Origin: Amycolatopsis aidingensis
GTDB lineage: Bacteria; Actinomycetota; Actinomycetes; Mycobacteriales; Pseudonocardiaceae
Assembly: GCF_018885265.1 (NCBI RefSeq)
Contig: NZ_CP076538.1
Span: 3,694,001 to 3,758,000, forward strand
Direction of reading: 5' to 3'
DNA: 64,000 nucleotides
The notes under the pieces were generated by a model. That model had not been told where the DNA came from. It saw only the letters and a list, made by a program, of their open reading frames with translations, and made no database searches. Positions 17,144 through 26,901 of this stretch are shown piece after piece. The number at the start of each line of letters is the position of its first letter. The stretch's first letter is position 1. Both the position numbers and the translations under genes were made by a program.

Positions 17144-20100
17144 ATGCGCACCCTCAACCACCTCGGACGGGTACTGGCAGCACTGCTCGCCCTCGCCACG
17201 CTCGCCCTCGCCCCACCCGTGCTGCTGTGGCTGTTCCGGTCGGCGTTCCTGCCCGACCACCTGCCCACCTGGCCCGAGATCACCGGCTGGCTCACCGAGC
17301 GGGACACCGGCGAGGTCTTCCTCGGCATGCTGGTCCTGGCCGGGCTGATCGCCTGGCTGCAACTGGTGATCGCCCTCGGCGTGGAGACCGCCGCGCTGGT
17401 CCGCGGTACACCGGCCCCCCGCCTGCGCGGCATCCGCTGGGCCCAGATCACCGCCGGAGTCCTGCTCGCGGTGATCACCAGCACCGCCACCGCCGGCGCC
17501 ACCGAAACCCCACCGGCCGCACCATCCAGCACCCTCGTATCGACCACCACACCACCGGCGCCCGGCGACAGCACGGCCGCACCACCCGCCGATCCCGCCC
17601 CGGCTGACGACCACCCCACCGACCCCGCACCGAGCGAGATCCACACGGTGCGGCCCGGTGAGAGCCTGATGAGTATCGCCAGGGACCGCCTCGGCAACGA
17701 GAACCGCTACGACGAGATCTTCGACCTCAACTGCGGCAGACCCCAGAAGACCGGCGGCACACTCCGCGACGTCGCCCTGATCAAACCCGGCTGGGAACTC
17801 CTCCTACCCCCAGCCGACACTCCGGCCGCGCGCACCGAACCGGCATACCGGGTCAAACCAGGGGACACCCTCTGCCAGATCGCGCGGGACACCCTCGGCG
17901 ACGAGCACCGCTACCTGGAGATCTTCGAGCTGAACAAGGGCATAGCCCAGCCCGGCGGCACGCACCTGAATGACCCCGACCTGATCTACCCCGACACCCT
18001 CCTGCGCATCCCCAACACACCCGCCGAGCAGCCACCGGAACCCCCGCCACCCCGCCGCTCCACGGAACCACCGGATGCCCCACCACCCTCAACCGCCCCC
18101 GAACTCGTCGCACCGCCCCCAGCCCAACCGCCCGCACCCCAGGCAACCGAGCCAGCCAACGACGCCGAATACGAAACGCCCATCCCGCTCCTCGCGGCGG
18201 GCGTGGGCGGGCTCCTCGCTGCCGGAATCCTGGCCGTCCTCGGCGCCAGGCGGATGCTGGCCCACCGGCGCCGCCTCCCCGGCCACCGCCTCAGCCACCT
18301 CGAGGTCCCCGGTGACCTGGAAACCGCGCTCCGCATGACGGAGCAACCCGCCACCGCGCACACCCTCGACGCCTCCCTGCGCACCCTGGCCGACCACCTC
18401 CGCCGAGCCGACCGGGAACTACCCGCCGTGCGCTCGGCCGTCGTCGGAGCACGCGGCATCACCCTGCACCCCCACCTCCCCGACGGCGTGGCAGCTCAAG
18501 ACGCACCGGCACCCTTCCGTGGCGGAGACGGCACGGACTGGACCTTGGACCCGAACGTCGAGCTGCTCGACCCGCAGACGCTGGACACGACCCCGGCCCC
18601 ATACCCGACGTTGGTGTCCCTCGGCCACGACACCAATCGCGACCTCGTCCTGGTCAACCTGGAACAGATCGGCGCCATCGTCCTTACCGGTAGCACCGAC
18701 CAGATCGAAGCGGTCCTGCTCGCGATGGCCTGGGACCTGGCTGCGGCCACCTGGGCCGACCACCTGGTCGTCACCCTCGTCGGGATAGGCCAGACCACCG
18801 CGGCGCACAACCCCGGTCGGTTGCGCTACACGGCGACCGTGGACGACGTCCTCGACACCTTCCAGCGCCGGGCCCACGAGGTCGCCACCAGCCTGCACGA
18901 GGCAGGGACCACCTCGATCGGCGCCGCACGTGGACACGACACCGCCGAGGACACCTGGACACCGGAGATCATCCTCTCCGCCCACCCGTTCACCGCCGAG
19001 CAACAGGACCGCCTGCGCGACCTGGTCGCCACCGACGGGCCGGCCACCAGCCTCGCCGCCGTGATCACCGGGGGAGAAGCCGAGGACGCGTTGCCCGGCG
19101 CCTGGCACATCGACGTCAGCACCCCCACTACCTGGATCGAACAGCTCGACCGCGAAGTCGAACTGCAACGCCTCACCCCTGCCCAGGCCAGCGAGCTCGT
19201 CGCCGCGCTGGCCGCCGCGGACAACGCAGTCCAGGTACCCGCCGAGGACTACCACGGCGTCCCACCCGAACCCACCCACATCCCCGAACCGCTCGACCCC
19301 GACGACCCGCGGGCCGGTGGTCCAGCCTTCCGCGCCGAGCTCGACGCCGTCCTCGATCAGCCCACCACCAGCGGCGAGACCGACCAGCAGCACCCGGACG
19401 TCCCCGAGATCCGGGTGCTCGGCCCGGTCGGGCTGCACAACGTCGACGTCACCCAGGTGGAGGCCAAGAAGCTCAACCGCCTCACCGAACTCGCCGCCTA
19501 CCTGGCACTGCATCCCGGCGTGACCTCCGACGAACTCTCCCGGCAACTGGGCACGAGCACTCAACCCTGGTCGGCGGCCACCCGGCAGGGCTACGTATCC
19601 CGCCTGCGCACCTGGCTCGGCCGCGACCACGACGGCCAGCTCTACCTCCCCAACGTCGACGCACACCACGGCGGCTACCGCCTCTCACCCGCCATGCGAT
19701 GCGACTGGCACCACTTCCAACACCTCGCCCACCGCGGCCTCCGCCACGACCCGGCCGACGGCCTCGCCGACCTGCAGCAGGCGCTGAACTTGGTCCGCGG
19801 CATGCCCTTCTCCAACATCCCCCACCGCCGCTACGCATGGAGCAGCTGGCTGCAACGCGAGATGATCGACGCCATCGTCGACGTCGCCCACACCGTGGCC
19901 GACACCTGCCAAAAAGCCGACAACCTCCCCGCCGCCCGCCGCGCACTCGCCCGAGGACTACAAGCCGAACCAGTCAGCGAACTCCTCCACCGCGACCTCC
20001 TCCGCGTCGAGTACCGGGCAGGCAACCTGGCCGGCGTCAAGGAGACCGCCGACAGACTCGACGAACTCGCCACAGCCCTGGACATCGAACTCGACGAGGA

Positions 20101-20167
20101 AACCTCCGAACTCGTCCACAAACTCCTCCAACCGCGCTACCGCGCTTCCATCGACCAGCGCGTTTGA
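17144..20167 (+). CDS. Membrane LysM-BTAD protein ending the tad operon
   Basis: A 1007-residue protein with a strong GGGGAGGAG ribosome binding site. Order: three hydrophobic segments (about 10-31, 57-86 and 101-118), a Pro/Thr linker, LysM 1 (about 166-222, HTVRPGESLMSIARDRLG), LysM 2 (about 235-290, YRVKPGDTLCQIARDTLG), a long Pro-rich spacer, another transmembrane helix at 347-367, a cytoplasmic region with a nucleotide-strand-like segment, and a C-terminal DNA-binding-like plus BTAD region from about 755 (LGPVGLHNVDVTQVEAKKLNRL onward). LysM domains bind peptidoglycan or chitin-like glycans; BTAD is the bacterial transcriptional activation domain of SARPs. The layout suggests a sensor linking wall contact or pilus state to a response, but DNA binding by the terminal part is not proven. 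Confidence 0.85.
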   Translation: MRTLNHLGRVLAALLALATLALAPPVLLWLFRSAFLPDHLPTWPEITGWLTERDTGEVFLGMLVLAGLIAWLQLVIALGVETAALVRGTPAPRLRGIRWAQITAGVLLAVITSTATAGATETPPAAPSSTLVSTTTPPAPGDSTAAPPADPAPADDHPTDPAPSEIHTVRPGESLMSIARDRLGNENRYDEIFDLNCGRPQKTGGTLRDVALIKPGWELLLPPADTPAARTEPAYRVKPGDTLCQIARDTLGDEHRYLEIFELNKGIAQPGGTHLNDPDLIYPDTLLRIPNTPAEQPPEPPPPRRSTEPPDAPPPSTAPELVAPPPAQPPAPQATEPANDAEYETPIPLLAAGVGGLLAAGILAVLGARRMLAHRRRLPGHRLSHLEVPGDLETALRMTEQPATAHTLDASLRTLADHLRRADRELPAVRSAVVGARGITLHPHLPDGVAAQDAPAPFRGGDGTDWTLDPNVELLDPQTLDTTPAPYPTLVSLGHDTNRDLVLVNLEQIGAIVLTGSTDQIEAVLLAMAWDLAAATWADHLVVTLVGIGQTTAAHNPGRLRYTATVDDVLDTFQRRAHEVATSLHEAGTTSIGAARGHDTAEDTWTPEIILSAHPFTAEQQDRLRDLVATDGPATSLAAVITGGEAEDALPGAWHIDVSTPTTWIEQLDREVELQRLTPAQASELVAALAAADNAVQVPAEDYHGVPPEPTHIPEPLDPDDPRAGGPAFRAELDAVLDQPTTSGETDQQHPDVPEIRVLGPVGLHNVDVTQVEAKKLNRLTELAAYLALHPGVTSDELSRQLGTSTQPWSAATRQGYVSRLRTWLGRDHDGQLYLPNVDAHHGGYRLSPAMRCDWHHFQHLAHRGLRHDPADGLADLQQALNLVRGMPFSNIPHRRYAWSSWLQREMIDAIVDVAHTVADTCQKADNLPAARRALARGLQAEPVSELLHRDLLRVEYRAGNLAGVKETADRLDELATALDIELDEETSELVHKLLQPRYRASIDQRV

Positions 20168-20190
20168 TGGGAGAGCAGCGTTCCGGTGCG

Positions 20191-20205
20191 GGACTCGGTG
20201 AGTCC
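20191..20205. terminator. Short hairpin after the tad operon
   Basis: A perfect 6-bp stem (GGACTC / GAGTCC) with a 3-base loop begins 24 bases after the stop of the LysM-BTAD gene. There is no T-tract, so it is a weak candidate for an actinobacterial terminator. Confidence 0.3.
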
Positions 20206-20299
20206 TCCAAGGCGAAGAGTGGTTCACCGCCTCCCTCCGCACGCTCAGAGCCTGACGCTGCCGTGATCTTGCATCTCGCGAGAAGACGGCATGATCGCC

Positions 20300-20313
20300 A
20301 AGTCACGTGACTT
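20300..20313. promoter_or_regulatory. 14-bp perfect palindrome with CACGTG core
   Basis: AAGTCACGTGACTT reads identically on both strands. It lies between two convergent genes, about 130 bases from one stop and 240 from the other, so it does not obviously control either. It could be a dimeric regulator site for an unseen small transcript or a chance palindrome. Confidence 0.3.
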
Positions 20314-20550
20314 CCATGCTGATTGGGCCATTTCTCCTGGTGAACGGCTTACTTCAGTGTCCCTTGTGGATTGTTCTGTGCGCAGTGGGGCGGTTGTGAC
20401 GTTCGCCCCGGAACGCACACCACGGTCACCGACCGCGTTGCAGAGCGTCCTGGACCTGGAACGTATCCGACGACCACGATCATGGCGTACGACCGGAGAC
20501 CGCTGAGTGCCCTGCTCACCCTCAAGAGGTGGACAGAATTGGATCAGAGG

Positions 20551-22713
20551 TTACTGCGTTCGCGGCAGTCCGGGGTCGGTGGCTTCGAGTGCGTACAGGC
20601 GGTCATGGAGGTCGTCGGCGCGGTGGTGGCCGAGTTGGTGGTAGAGGTCCAGGGCCTCGCGCCAGCAGCGCAAGGCCCGCTCGCGGTGGCCTGTGTCGCG
20701 CAGGCAGGTGCCGAGGGTGTCCAGGGTCGCTGCGGTGATGTCCGGGCTGCGGTGGTGGTCTTCGATGTGGAGGGCTTGCTCGCACAGCGCGATCGCCTCG
20801 GGGTGGTCGCCCAGGCCGCGCCGGGCGCGAGCGATCTGGTGCAGCGCCCAGGCTTCGCCTTGCCGGTCGTGGGCCTGGCGGCGCAGGGGGAGGCTGCGTT
20901 CGGCGTGGTGCAGGGCTTGGTGGTAGTCCCCCAGCCCCGCGCACGCAGCGCTGAGGTTGCCCTCAACCACTGCCTCCAGGCGTCCGTGCTGGGCACCGGG
21001 TGCCAGGGGTAACGCCTCCAGGAAGTACTCCCGCGCCTGGGTGTAGTGCCCTTGATCCAGGCACACCCATCCGAGGTCGTTGAGCGCACAGGCCTGTAGT
21101 TCTGGGTGGTGGAGGTCGCGGGCCAGCGCCAGCCCTGCCAGGAGGGTCTCGCGCGCGTCCTGCCACCGCCCAACGGCCCCCTGTATCTCGCCCAGGTCCA
21201 GCAGGGCGTGGGTTTCGGCAGTGCGGTCCCCGCCGCGGCGGGCCGCGGCCACCGCCCGTCGCGTGAGGTCGATCCGGTCCTCCCACCGCCCCACCCGATA
21301 CAGGACCGGCCACACGGTGGTGGTGAGCAGGAGGGTGAGGGGGAGGTGGCCGTGCCGGTCGGCGTCGCGGACCGCCGCCACCAGGTTGTCCTGCTCCCAT
21401 TCCAGCCACGCCGATGCTTGTGCGGGGTCGCCGAGGTCCAGTTCCGGGTGGGTGGCGGTGTCCAGGCGCAGCGCGGGATACCAGTCGCGGTGCGCGGGGC
21501 GCAGGACCTGGTGGGCGGTTTTGGCGTGGTGGGCGTACCACTGCCACACCCGCTCCCGGACGGCCTCGCACTGGCCGGACGGGTCGTCGAGGGTGGCGCG
21601 GTGGGCGGCGTAAGCACGCAACAGGTCGTGCAACCGGTACCGGCCCCGCCCCACCGGCTCCACCAGATGCGCCTCGACCAGCACCCCCAGCACCCGCCGC
21701 ACCACAGGAAGGTCCAGGCCGGTGGCCGCGGCGACGGCTTCGAGGCAGAACTCCGGCCCCGGATGCAACCCCACCCGCCGGAACACCAACGCCTGCGTGC
21801 TGTCCAGGCGCTGGTAGGACCAGTCGAACACCGACTCCACCGCCGCCCGCTCGTCCCCGCCCCGGCTCAACATCTCCAGCCGAGACCGCTCATCCGCCAG
21901 CTCCGCCACCACCTCACCCACCGTGGTGTGCGGGGCGGCGGCGTACCCGGCCGCGATCCGCACCGCCAACGGCAACCGCCCGCAACACCGCACCAATTCC
22001 CGCACCGCGCCCGGCTCGGCCGCCGCCCGCTCCGCCCCCACGATCCCGCCCACCAACGCGACCGCCTCCGGCTCGGTCAGCAGATCCAGGGTCAACCGGG
22101 CCGCGCCCTCGGTCACCACCAACCCGGTCAAACTGTCCCGGCTGGTCACCACCACCAAACACCCCGGACTGCCAGGCAGCAACGGCCGCACCTGCCCCGC
22201 ACCGTTCGCGTTATCCAACACGACCAACACACGCCGCCCGGCCAGCAGCGACCGGAACAACCCCGCCTGCGCCTCCACCCCCACCGGGACCCGCTCACCC
22301 GGCAGCCCGAGCGCACGCAGGAACCCCTCCAGCACCTCACCCGGCGTAGCGGGATCACCCGGCCCGTAGCCGCGCAGATTCACATACAACGTGCCGCCGG
22401 GAAACCGATCCTGCACCCGATGCGCCCAGTGCACCGCCAGCGTGGTCTTCCCCATCCCCGCCGCACCATCCACCGCCGACACCACCACCGCACCCGCACC
22501 CACCTCATCGCCAGGCACCAGCGCATCCAACGCGGCCACATGCTCGGCACGACCGGTGAAATCCCGGATCGCCAACGGCAACTGCCGCGGCGGCGGCGCA
22601 GCCCCACCATGAGCTGTCCCGGTGAACGACACATGCTGGATCGACCCGGCCTGCACCACCGAACCAGCCACCCCGTCACCGGCCTCGTTACGAACGCCCG
22701 CCCCCTCCGACAC
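20551..22713 (-). CDS. NB-ARC/TPR STAND ATPase (AfsR-like, no SARP domain)
   Basis: About 720 residues from a GTG at 22713, chosen because GGGAGA lies nine bases upstream; an upstream start at 22857 would add 48 Cys/Trp-rich residues that look non-coding. The N terminus carries a Gly/Val-patterned motif (VAGSVVQAGSIQHV). Then NB-ARC: Walker A GAAGMGKT at about 83-90, Walker B RRVLVVLDN, the TSRDSLTGL sensor, GRLPLAVRIAAG, and a winged-helix MHD-like RYRLHDLLRAYA. The C-terminal half is a set of TPRs. Such STAND proteins are ATP-driven switches. No effector domain is visible, so signalling may run through the N-terminal motif. Confidence 0.85.
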   Translation of the reverse strand: MSEGAGVRNEAGDGVAGSVVQAGSIQHVSFTGTAHGGAAPPPRQLPLAIRDFTGRAEHVAALDALVPGDEVGAGAVVVSAVDGAAGMGKTTLAVHWAHRVQDRFPGGTLYVNLRGYGPGDPATPGEVLEGFLRALGLPGERVPVGVEAQAGLFRSLLAGRRVLVVLDNANGAGQVRPLLPGSPGCLVVVTSRDSLTGLVVTEGAARLTLDLLTEPEAVALVGGIVGAERAAAEPGAVRELVRCCGRLPLAVRIAAGYAAAPHTTVGEVVAELADERSRLEMLSRGGDERAAVESVFDWSYQRLDSTQALVFRRVGLHPGPEFCLEAVAAATGLDLPVVRRVLGVLVEAHLVEPVGRGRYRLHDLLRAYAAHRATLDDPSGQCEAVRERVWQWYAHHAKTAHQVLRPAHRDWYPALRLDTATHPELDLGDPAQASAWLEWEQDNLVAAVRDADRHGHLPLTLLLTTTVWPVLYRVGRWEDRIDLTRRAVAAARRGGDRTAETHALLDLGEIQGAVGRWQDARETLLAGLALARDLHHPELQACALNDLGWVCLDQGHYTQAREYFLEALPLAPGAQHGRLEAVVEGNLSAACAGLGDYHQALHHAERSLPLRRQAHDRQGEAWALHQIARARRGLGDHPEAIALCEQALHIEDHHRSPDITAATLDTLGTCLRDTGHRERALRCWREALDLYHQLGHHRADDLHDRLYALEATDPGLPRTQ

Positions 22714-22954
22714 GACACCAGTCTCCCGCCAGCCACCCCGACGGCGGCACGGGAACAACCAGAACCACCCACACGGACCACCAGCACCCAGACACACCAA
22801 CAGAGCAACCACAACCTGATCGTCGCGCCCCACAAGATCACCGACAGCGTCAAGCACTTAGCGGCATGAGAGTGCGTCGTCTGCGTGATCCAGTTCAGGT
22901 GTCCGATGCCAGCTCTGCCCGCCCCCGGTTGCCGATTGGCGAGCGGAATCGACT

Positions 22955-23503
22955 GTGCTGAGACTCGTGTGGGCGGTAATATTCACGCGGACATGGCCAG
23001 TGGAACTGGCTCTCATGGTCAGGGGGCTCGTGGACGTCGTCGTGCAGTGGATTCGTACGTCGTGGACAAAACGGTCTCGCGGGGGAGCCGCTGCCGCGAC
23101 CCGTAACGCTGCGCCTGTCGGGTTCCCCGTGGCAGCGGCGCAAGCCCCCTTTGCGCACATAGTGGTGATGCGCGAACAGGATGGCTTCCGTCCTGCGGAA
23201 TCCATCGGAGCTCTGGCCAGCGCCGACGTCAGCCTTCGGCACGTCGACACGCGGCTCCGGGTGTTTCCGCAGGTGCGGGCTGTGTTCGCCCTCCCGCCCC
23301 GACGCCGACGCCCACCCGCTGTACACCTCATCCGTGGCGAGTGGGTTCGGTGGCAGTTGAATTACCGGTTCAGTAGCGCGGCCGGAATGCAGGATTGGTC
23401 ATACTGGCTGGACACATTCAACATCGCACACGGCCCTACCAAGAACGACATCTTCCTCGGTGAGCCGACCTACTTCGTCGACGAACGAGGCCTGCTGCGA
23501 TAG
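22955..23503 (+). CDS. Hypothetical protein with aromatic-rich C-terminal domain
   Basis: A 182-residue open frame whose last 60 residues look clearly coding: HLIRGEWVRWQLNYRF, WSYWLDTFNIAHG and IFLGEPTYFVDERGLLR. This resembles small actinobacterial proteins in which a GEWxR(I/W)xxNxR segment precedes an aromatic NVA-type motif, recalled rather than searched. The first 110 residues are less convincing, and a GTG near 23270 would give a domain-only protein. The surroundings are decayed, so the gene may itself be a remnant. No function can be assigned. Confidence 0.45.
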   Translation: MLRLVWAVIFTRTWPVELALMVRGLVDVVVQWIRTSWTKRSRGGAAAATRNAAPVGFPVAAAQAPFAHIVVMREQDGFRPAESIGALASADVSLRHVDTRLRVFPQVRAVFALPPRRRRPPAVHLIRGEWVRWQLNYRFSSAAGMQDWSYWLDTFNIAHGPTKNDIFLGEPTYFVDERGLLR

Positions 23504-23712
23504 ACACAAACCGAAACTCACCCCGCCCACGGAACAGCCACGTCGTCTCGTCGGCAAGTGTGTGCGTTTGTCGCCGTGCTTTGGAGGATGCAGGTGCGGA
23601 GCGCTTCCAAGACAACGACACCGGCTACGAGCACTGGCTGGCCCGTCATTCCCAACCTGTACGTGCTCAAGGTCGCCCGCCGTGTCCAGGGCCGGGCAGC
23701 ATGCGCTTGGTG

Positions 23713-24631
23713 CTACGCGGTGCTCGTGGACTCAGTGCCCTCGGTCGGCCTGTGGACGACTACACCGCCGCTGTCGATCCTCGAGTTGTAGAACACCCAG
23801 CTGCCTTCCCATGCGCCGATCTCGGTTGTTGCAGAGCGTCCGTCAGTTAACTTCCGTGACAGAAGGGTCTGAGCCAACCGGGCGACCGGTGGCACACGGA
23901 AGGCCGCGAACACCGCGAGCGGGACGAGGACGAGGGTGCGCGCGAGGTCCACGAACGCGTCGATGTCGATCAGCTCGACGCTGCCGAGCAGCGGACCAAC
24001 GATGATCATGAACGCGAGGGCGGTGACCAGGGGGCGACGTGCTCTTGGTCAGCTCGGGACCTGGCTACGTCCCGCTGCTGGAGGTCAAGACCGGCTGGGG
24101 TTCGGTGCGCGGGTCCCGACCACCGGGACCAGTCACCTCCACTGGAGACGATCACAAAATCGACCCTCGCGCGTTTCGGCAGGTAGCCGATCTGGTATCG
24201 GCGATCCCACTGATCGCAGGGTCGAGTTCGACGACGCCAGCTTCCGGGGCGGGAGTAGACTTGGGCCCAAGGTCGTGCAGCACCGCCCCTTCGGGCAGTG
24301 CGAACCGCAGTTCCAGATCGCGCACCAAGGTGTTGCCTGTGTTGTGGACGGAGAACCGCGCCCACGTCAGATCGCCGACCGGGCGGTCCCGGTACCGGAC
24401 CTCCAGGTTGTCCCGGACGTCCCGGTCGACGTCGAAAGACGTCGATTCGCGGTCCAGGCTCCACACGAGGGAGTCGCGCGGTCCGGCACGCCGTTTGAGG
24501 AACTCCAGAAGCAGCGCGAACAGGAACCCGAGAATGGCCGCGACGAGTAGCTCCAGATACTTGCTGTTCAACAGCGCACCCGTGCTGGAACCTTGACCAA
24601 GTAACGCAGCCTGTAGCAATTCAACCTCCAC
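23713..24631 (-). pseudogene. Membrane protein broken by frameshifts
   Basis: From a GTG at 24631 (AGGAG upstream) a protein begins with one transmembrane helix (YLELLVAAILGFLFALLLEFL) and an Ig-like strand domain (ARFSVHNTGNTLVRDLELRFALPEG). At about 24200 the sense passes to a second frame (RYQIGYLPKRARVDFVIVSSG). A third frame near 24040-23830 encodes two hydrophobic helices (LVTALAFMIIVGPLLG and LARTLVLVPLAVFAAFRV). All three look like parts of one protein with a membrane segment at each end. As written, the first frame stops at 24152. At least two frame changes are needed, so true decay is more likely than one sequencing error. No family is recognised. Confidence 0.5.
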
Positions 24632-24968
24632 CCGCGGAACTACTCCTGATCAGGATCGTGCTCGACTGGAAGGCGTTACCGTAGCGAACTGGGTGACGAC
24701 TCGTCGGGTGAGGCGGTGGCCTGCGACCCGGAGTAGCGGGCGCCAGCTGTCGTCATTCCAGGATGATGTAGGTGGGCATGGGCGCTATCGGGCGAACAGC
24801 ACCCCGGGAACCCTCACAACGGTGAACATCGCACATACAACGGCAGAGTCGGACGTTCAGCGACGTGCGCCTCGCGGCATGGTCGGGCCTCCCGCGCCGT
24901 CAGCGGTATGAGAGCGAGTCGGCTACGACAGCGAAAGTGTCTGGCGGGTAGCCGCGTCGTCGCTTGGG
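24632..24968. other. Intergenic, no gene seen
   Basis: About 340 bases between the broken membrane protein and the 139-residue hypothetical gene. It contains the presumed start region of the former; no motif stands out. Confidence 0.35.
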
Positions 24969-25388
24969 TCAGCCAGAAGGTCGCGGTGAGGGCTGCACGG
25001 TTGTGCGCCAGGCCGCCCGGAGGGCTTCGAGTTCGTGTCGGGGAAAGGGACGACCCCACTGGGTCTGGTAGCCGACCTCGCCCAGGTCGTCGACGACGGT
25101 GTCGAACGCCCTGATTACGGCTCTGGCGAGGGCGGTCGTTGGCTGCTGGCTCTGCCAGATCAGCCTGCCGGCATGCTCGGGTGTCTCCGAGTCGGCAGCC
25201 TGGACAAGGCGAATGGCGACCGTGTTTGCGCGACGATGGAAGAACCATCGGTAGACGGTGGGTTCGGCTTCGAACTCGGCCCGGGTATCGGTCTCGTAGA
25301 GGATGATCCTGGCTACGGCCCGCAGCAGTTGTTCGGGACCGCCGGTGACGTAAGAGGCAACTGCCTCGGCGCTGGTGTGCTCGTCCAT
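24969..25388 (-). CDS. Hypothetical helical protein
   Basis: A 139-residue protein with good protein character: YVTGGPEQLLRAVARIILYE, EPTVYRWFFHRRANTVAIRLVQ and FDTVVDDLGEVGYQTQWGRPFPRHELEALRAAWR. Predicted almost entirely helical, no membrane helix, no Cys. The ATG at 25388 lacks a strong ribosome binding site. No family is recognised; it lies between two decayed genes and may belong to a small accessory island. Confidence 0.5.
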   Translation of the reverse strand: MDEHTSAEAVASYVTGGPEQLLRAVARIILYETDTRAEFEAEPTVYRWFFHRRANTVAIRLVQAADSETPEHAGRLIWQSQQPTTALARAVIRAFDTVVDDLGEVGYQTQWGRPFPRHELEALRAAWRTTVQPSPRPSG

Positions 25389-25519
25389 GACGGAGCAAAA
25401 GGCCCACCCCGTGATGTCGCAGGGTCCAGATAAGTCGCACGTCCGACATTGTCGATGGCGCCATGCCCACCGTCATCCGAATAAGCTCGTCAACCCCGTC
25501 CACCGGTGATCAATGCTGG

Positions 25520-25920
25520 ACCAGCCGGACAGCGGGAGCTGGTCGGGCACGACGTTCTGGAATCAAGGACGGACTGCGCTGGCCTCTTCTTCCACAGCCC
25601 GCCGACCAGCGCGGCCGAGCGGGATGCCTGGGCCAGGAAACCGCGGCTGCCGCGGCGGACGCGGACACTGACCACCCATCCGATCGTGCGCTACCTTGGT
25701 CGGGACTCGGCCGAAGAGACGGTGGCGACCGTGGACCACGGTGGTCGCCGACTGGCTGCGCGAGGGCCGGTCGCCAACGGTGTTCCTGCACACCCGACAA
25801 CAACGACGCGCCCGCACTCACCCGCCGCTTCCACGAGGAAGCTCGGGCAGGAGCCAATCACGTTCGGGTACGCCGATACCCGCAGCGATCGGCTCAACGA
25901 CGACACGCCGATCGTCGTCG
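25520..25920 (+). pseudogene. Remnant of a DUF72 (YecE-like) protein
   Basis: Pieces in different frames align in order with the C-terminal half of DUF72 proteins: RDAWARKPRLPRRT, then HPIVRYLGRDSAEETVA, then VVADWLREGRSPTVFLHT (another frame), then TPDNNDAPALTRRFHEEARA (a third frame). The family's N-terminal barrel half is missing and the frames are interrupted at least twice. This is a decayed fragment with no expected product. The alignment is from memory of the family pattern (VRYxGR, VFLHTPDN, APxLxRRFHE). Confidence 0.6.
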
Positions 25921-25995
25921 ACGGCGTCCCGACGGCGCTAACCGCAACGCGTGCCGCTGAACGACCGATCGGCGGCAAGAGAGTGCGTCGCAAGT

Positions 25996-26667
25996 CTAGG
26001 AGTGGCCCTTCCAGGGGTGCCCGATGCCCGTTCGTGTCGCGCTGCTGCCGGGTGGCAGGTCGAGGACGTCGATCAAGCTGTGGTCCTCGTCGATGGCGTG
26101 GTGCAGATGCCCGGTCTTGGCGGTGCTGCTGTCCGCGTCGGAGGAGCCGATGAGCTGCCAGGTGCCGTCATCGACGTCATGCCGGACCAGCAGAATGGGC
26201 TCGCGGCGCTCGAAGACCTCGAGGGTCTGGATGCAGGTGGTTCGCAGCAGCCAGTGCCACATCCACCAGGCCCGCCGATCGCGCTGCATGATCTGGTCGG
26301 TGGCCCACCAGACGAACGGCAGATCCTCGTGGGCGCGTGCCTGGCGCGCGGTCAGGTCCGGGCCGCCCTGCGGGACGCTCTCAAACGGGTCGTCGATCAG
26401 CGAGAACGCATGCCCGTCCTCGTTCTCGAAGATGACCGCATGGAAGGTGCCGCCGCCGGGGTTACCCGCGCCGATCCCGATCGACAGGCGAGCGAGGTGC
26501 GGGTCTGCCCCAGTGGTCCAGCCGAATGCGTACGAGGCCAGCTCACCCTGCGGCCCGACAAACTCCCCGAACGCACGTCGATCCATTCCCGTCACAGCCT
26601 TCGTGGGCACCTCGACCAGCACACCCTCCAGCACCTGAACATCCACGCCCGCAAGATAGCCGATCAA
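25996..26667 (-). CDS. Hypothetical protein, 223 residues
   Basis: Starts at TTG 26667, decided by an AAGGAG ribosome binding site seven bases upstream. The sequence looks genuinely coding and rich in beta strands and Trp (FVWWATDQIMQRDRRAWWMWHWLLRTTCIQTLEVF; TWQLIGSSDADSSTAKTGHLHHAIDEDHSLIDVLDLPPG). No membrane helix or signal peptide. I do not recognise the family and no catalytic motif is apparent. It is divergent from the RHIM-motif membrane protein at 26902, with a 230-base intergenic region between them. Confidence 0.65.
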   Translation of the reverse strand: MIGYLAGVDVQVLEGVLVEVPTKAVTGMDRRAFGEFVGPQGELASYAFGWTTGADPHLARLSIGIGAGNPGGGTFHAVIFENEDGHAFSLIDDPFESVPQGGPDLTARQARAHEDLPFVWWATDQIMQRDRRAWWMWHWLLRTTCIQTLEVFERREPILLVRHDVDDGTWQLIGSSDADSSTAKTGHLHHAIDEDHSLIDVLDLPPGSSATRTGIGHPWKGHS

Positions 26668-26901
26668 GAAACCGCTCCTTCAGGTACACGCCACCCCTCT
26701 GCCACGTGGCTACCCGGACACACAGCGGCATGAGAGTGCAAGTCTGGGCAGGCCCAGTCGCTGCTGACTTCGCTGAACCGCGCTGTCGGAGACACTCGTA
26801 GCTCCGGTTTGCATGCCCGGCAACGTGGCGGTGATTTTCGCGACGCTAGCGATTACTCTAAGCGCTAGGTCCGGTGACGAGGCCCCGGGCTGGGAGGTCG
26901 T

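Larger units (their letters stand above)
20168..20550. other. Convergent intergenic region
   Basis: About 380 bases between the tad operon end and the NB-ARC gene. Apart from the short hairpin and the palindrome listed separately, nothing was recognised. Short open frames show no protein character. Confidence 0.4.

Noticed and set aside
21106..22869. 587-residue plus-strand frame opposite the NB-ARC gene
   Set aside because: Arg/His/Pro-rich antisense translation typical of high-GC third-position bias; the minus-strand NB-ARC motifs are unambiguous.
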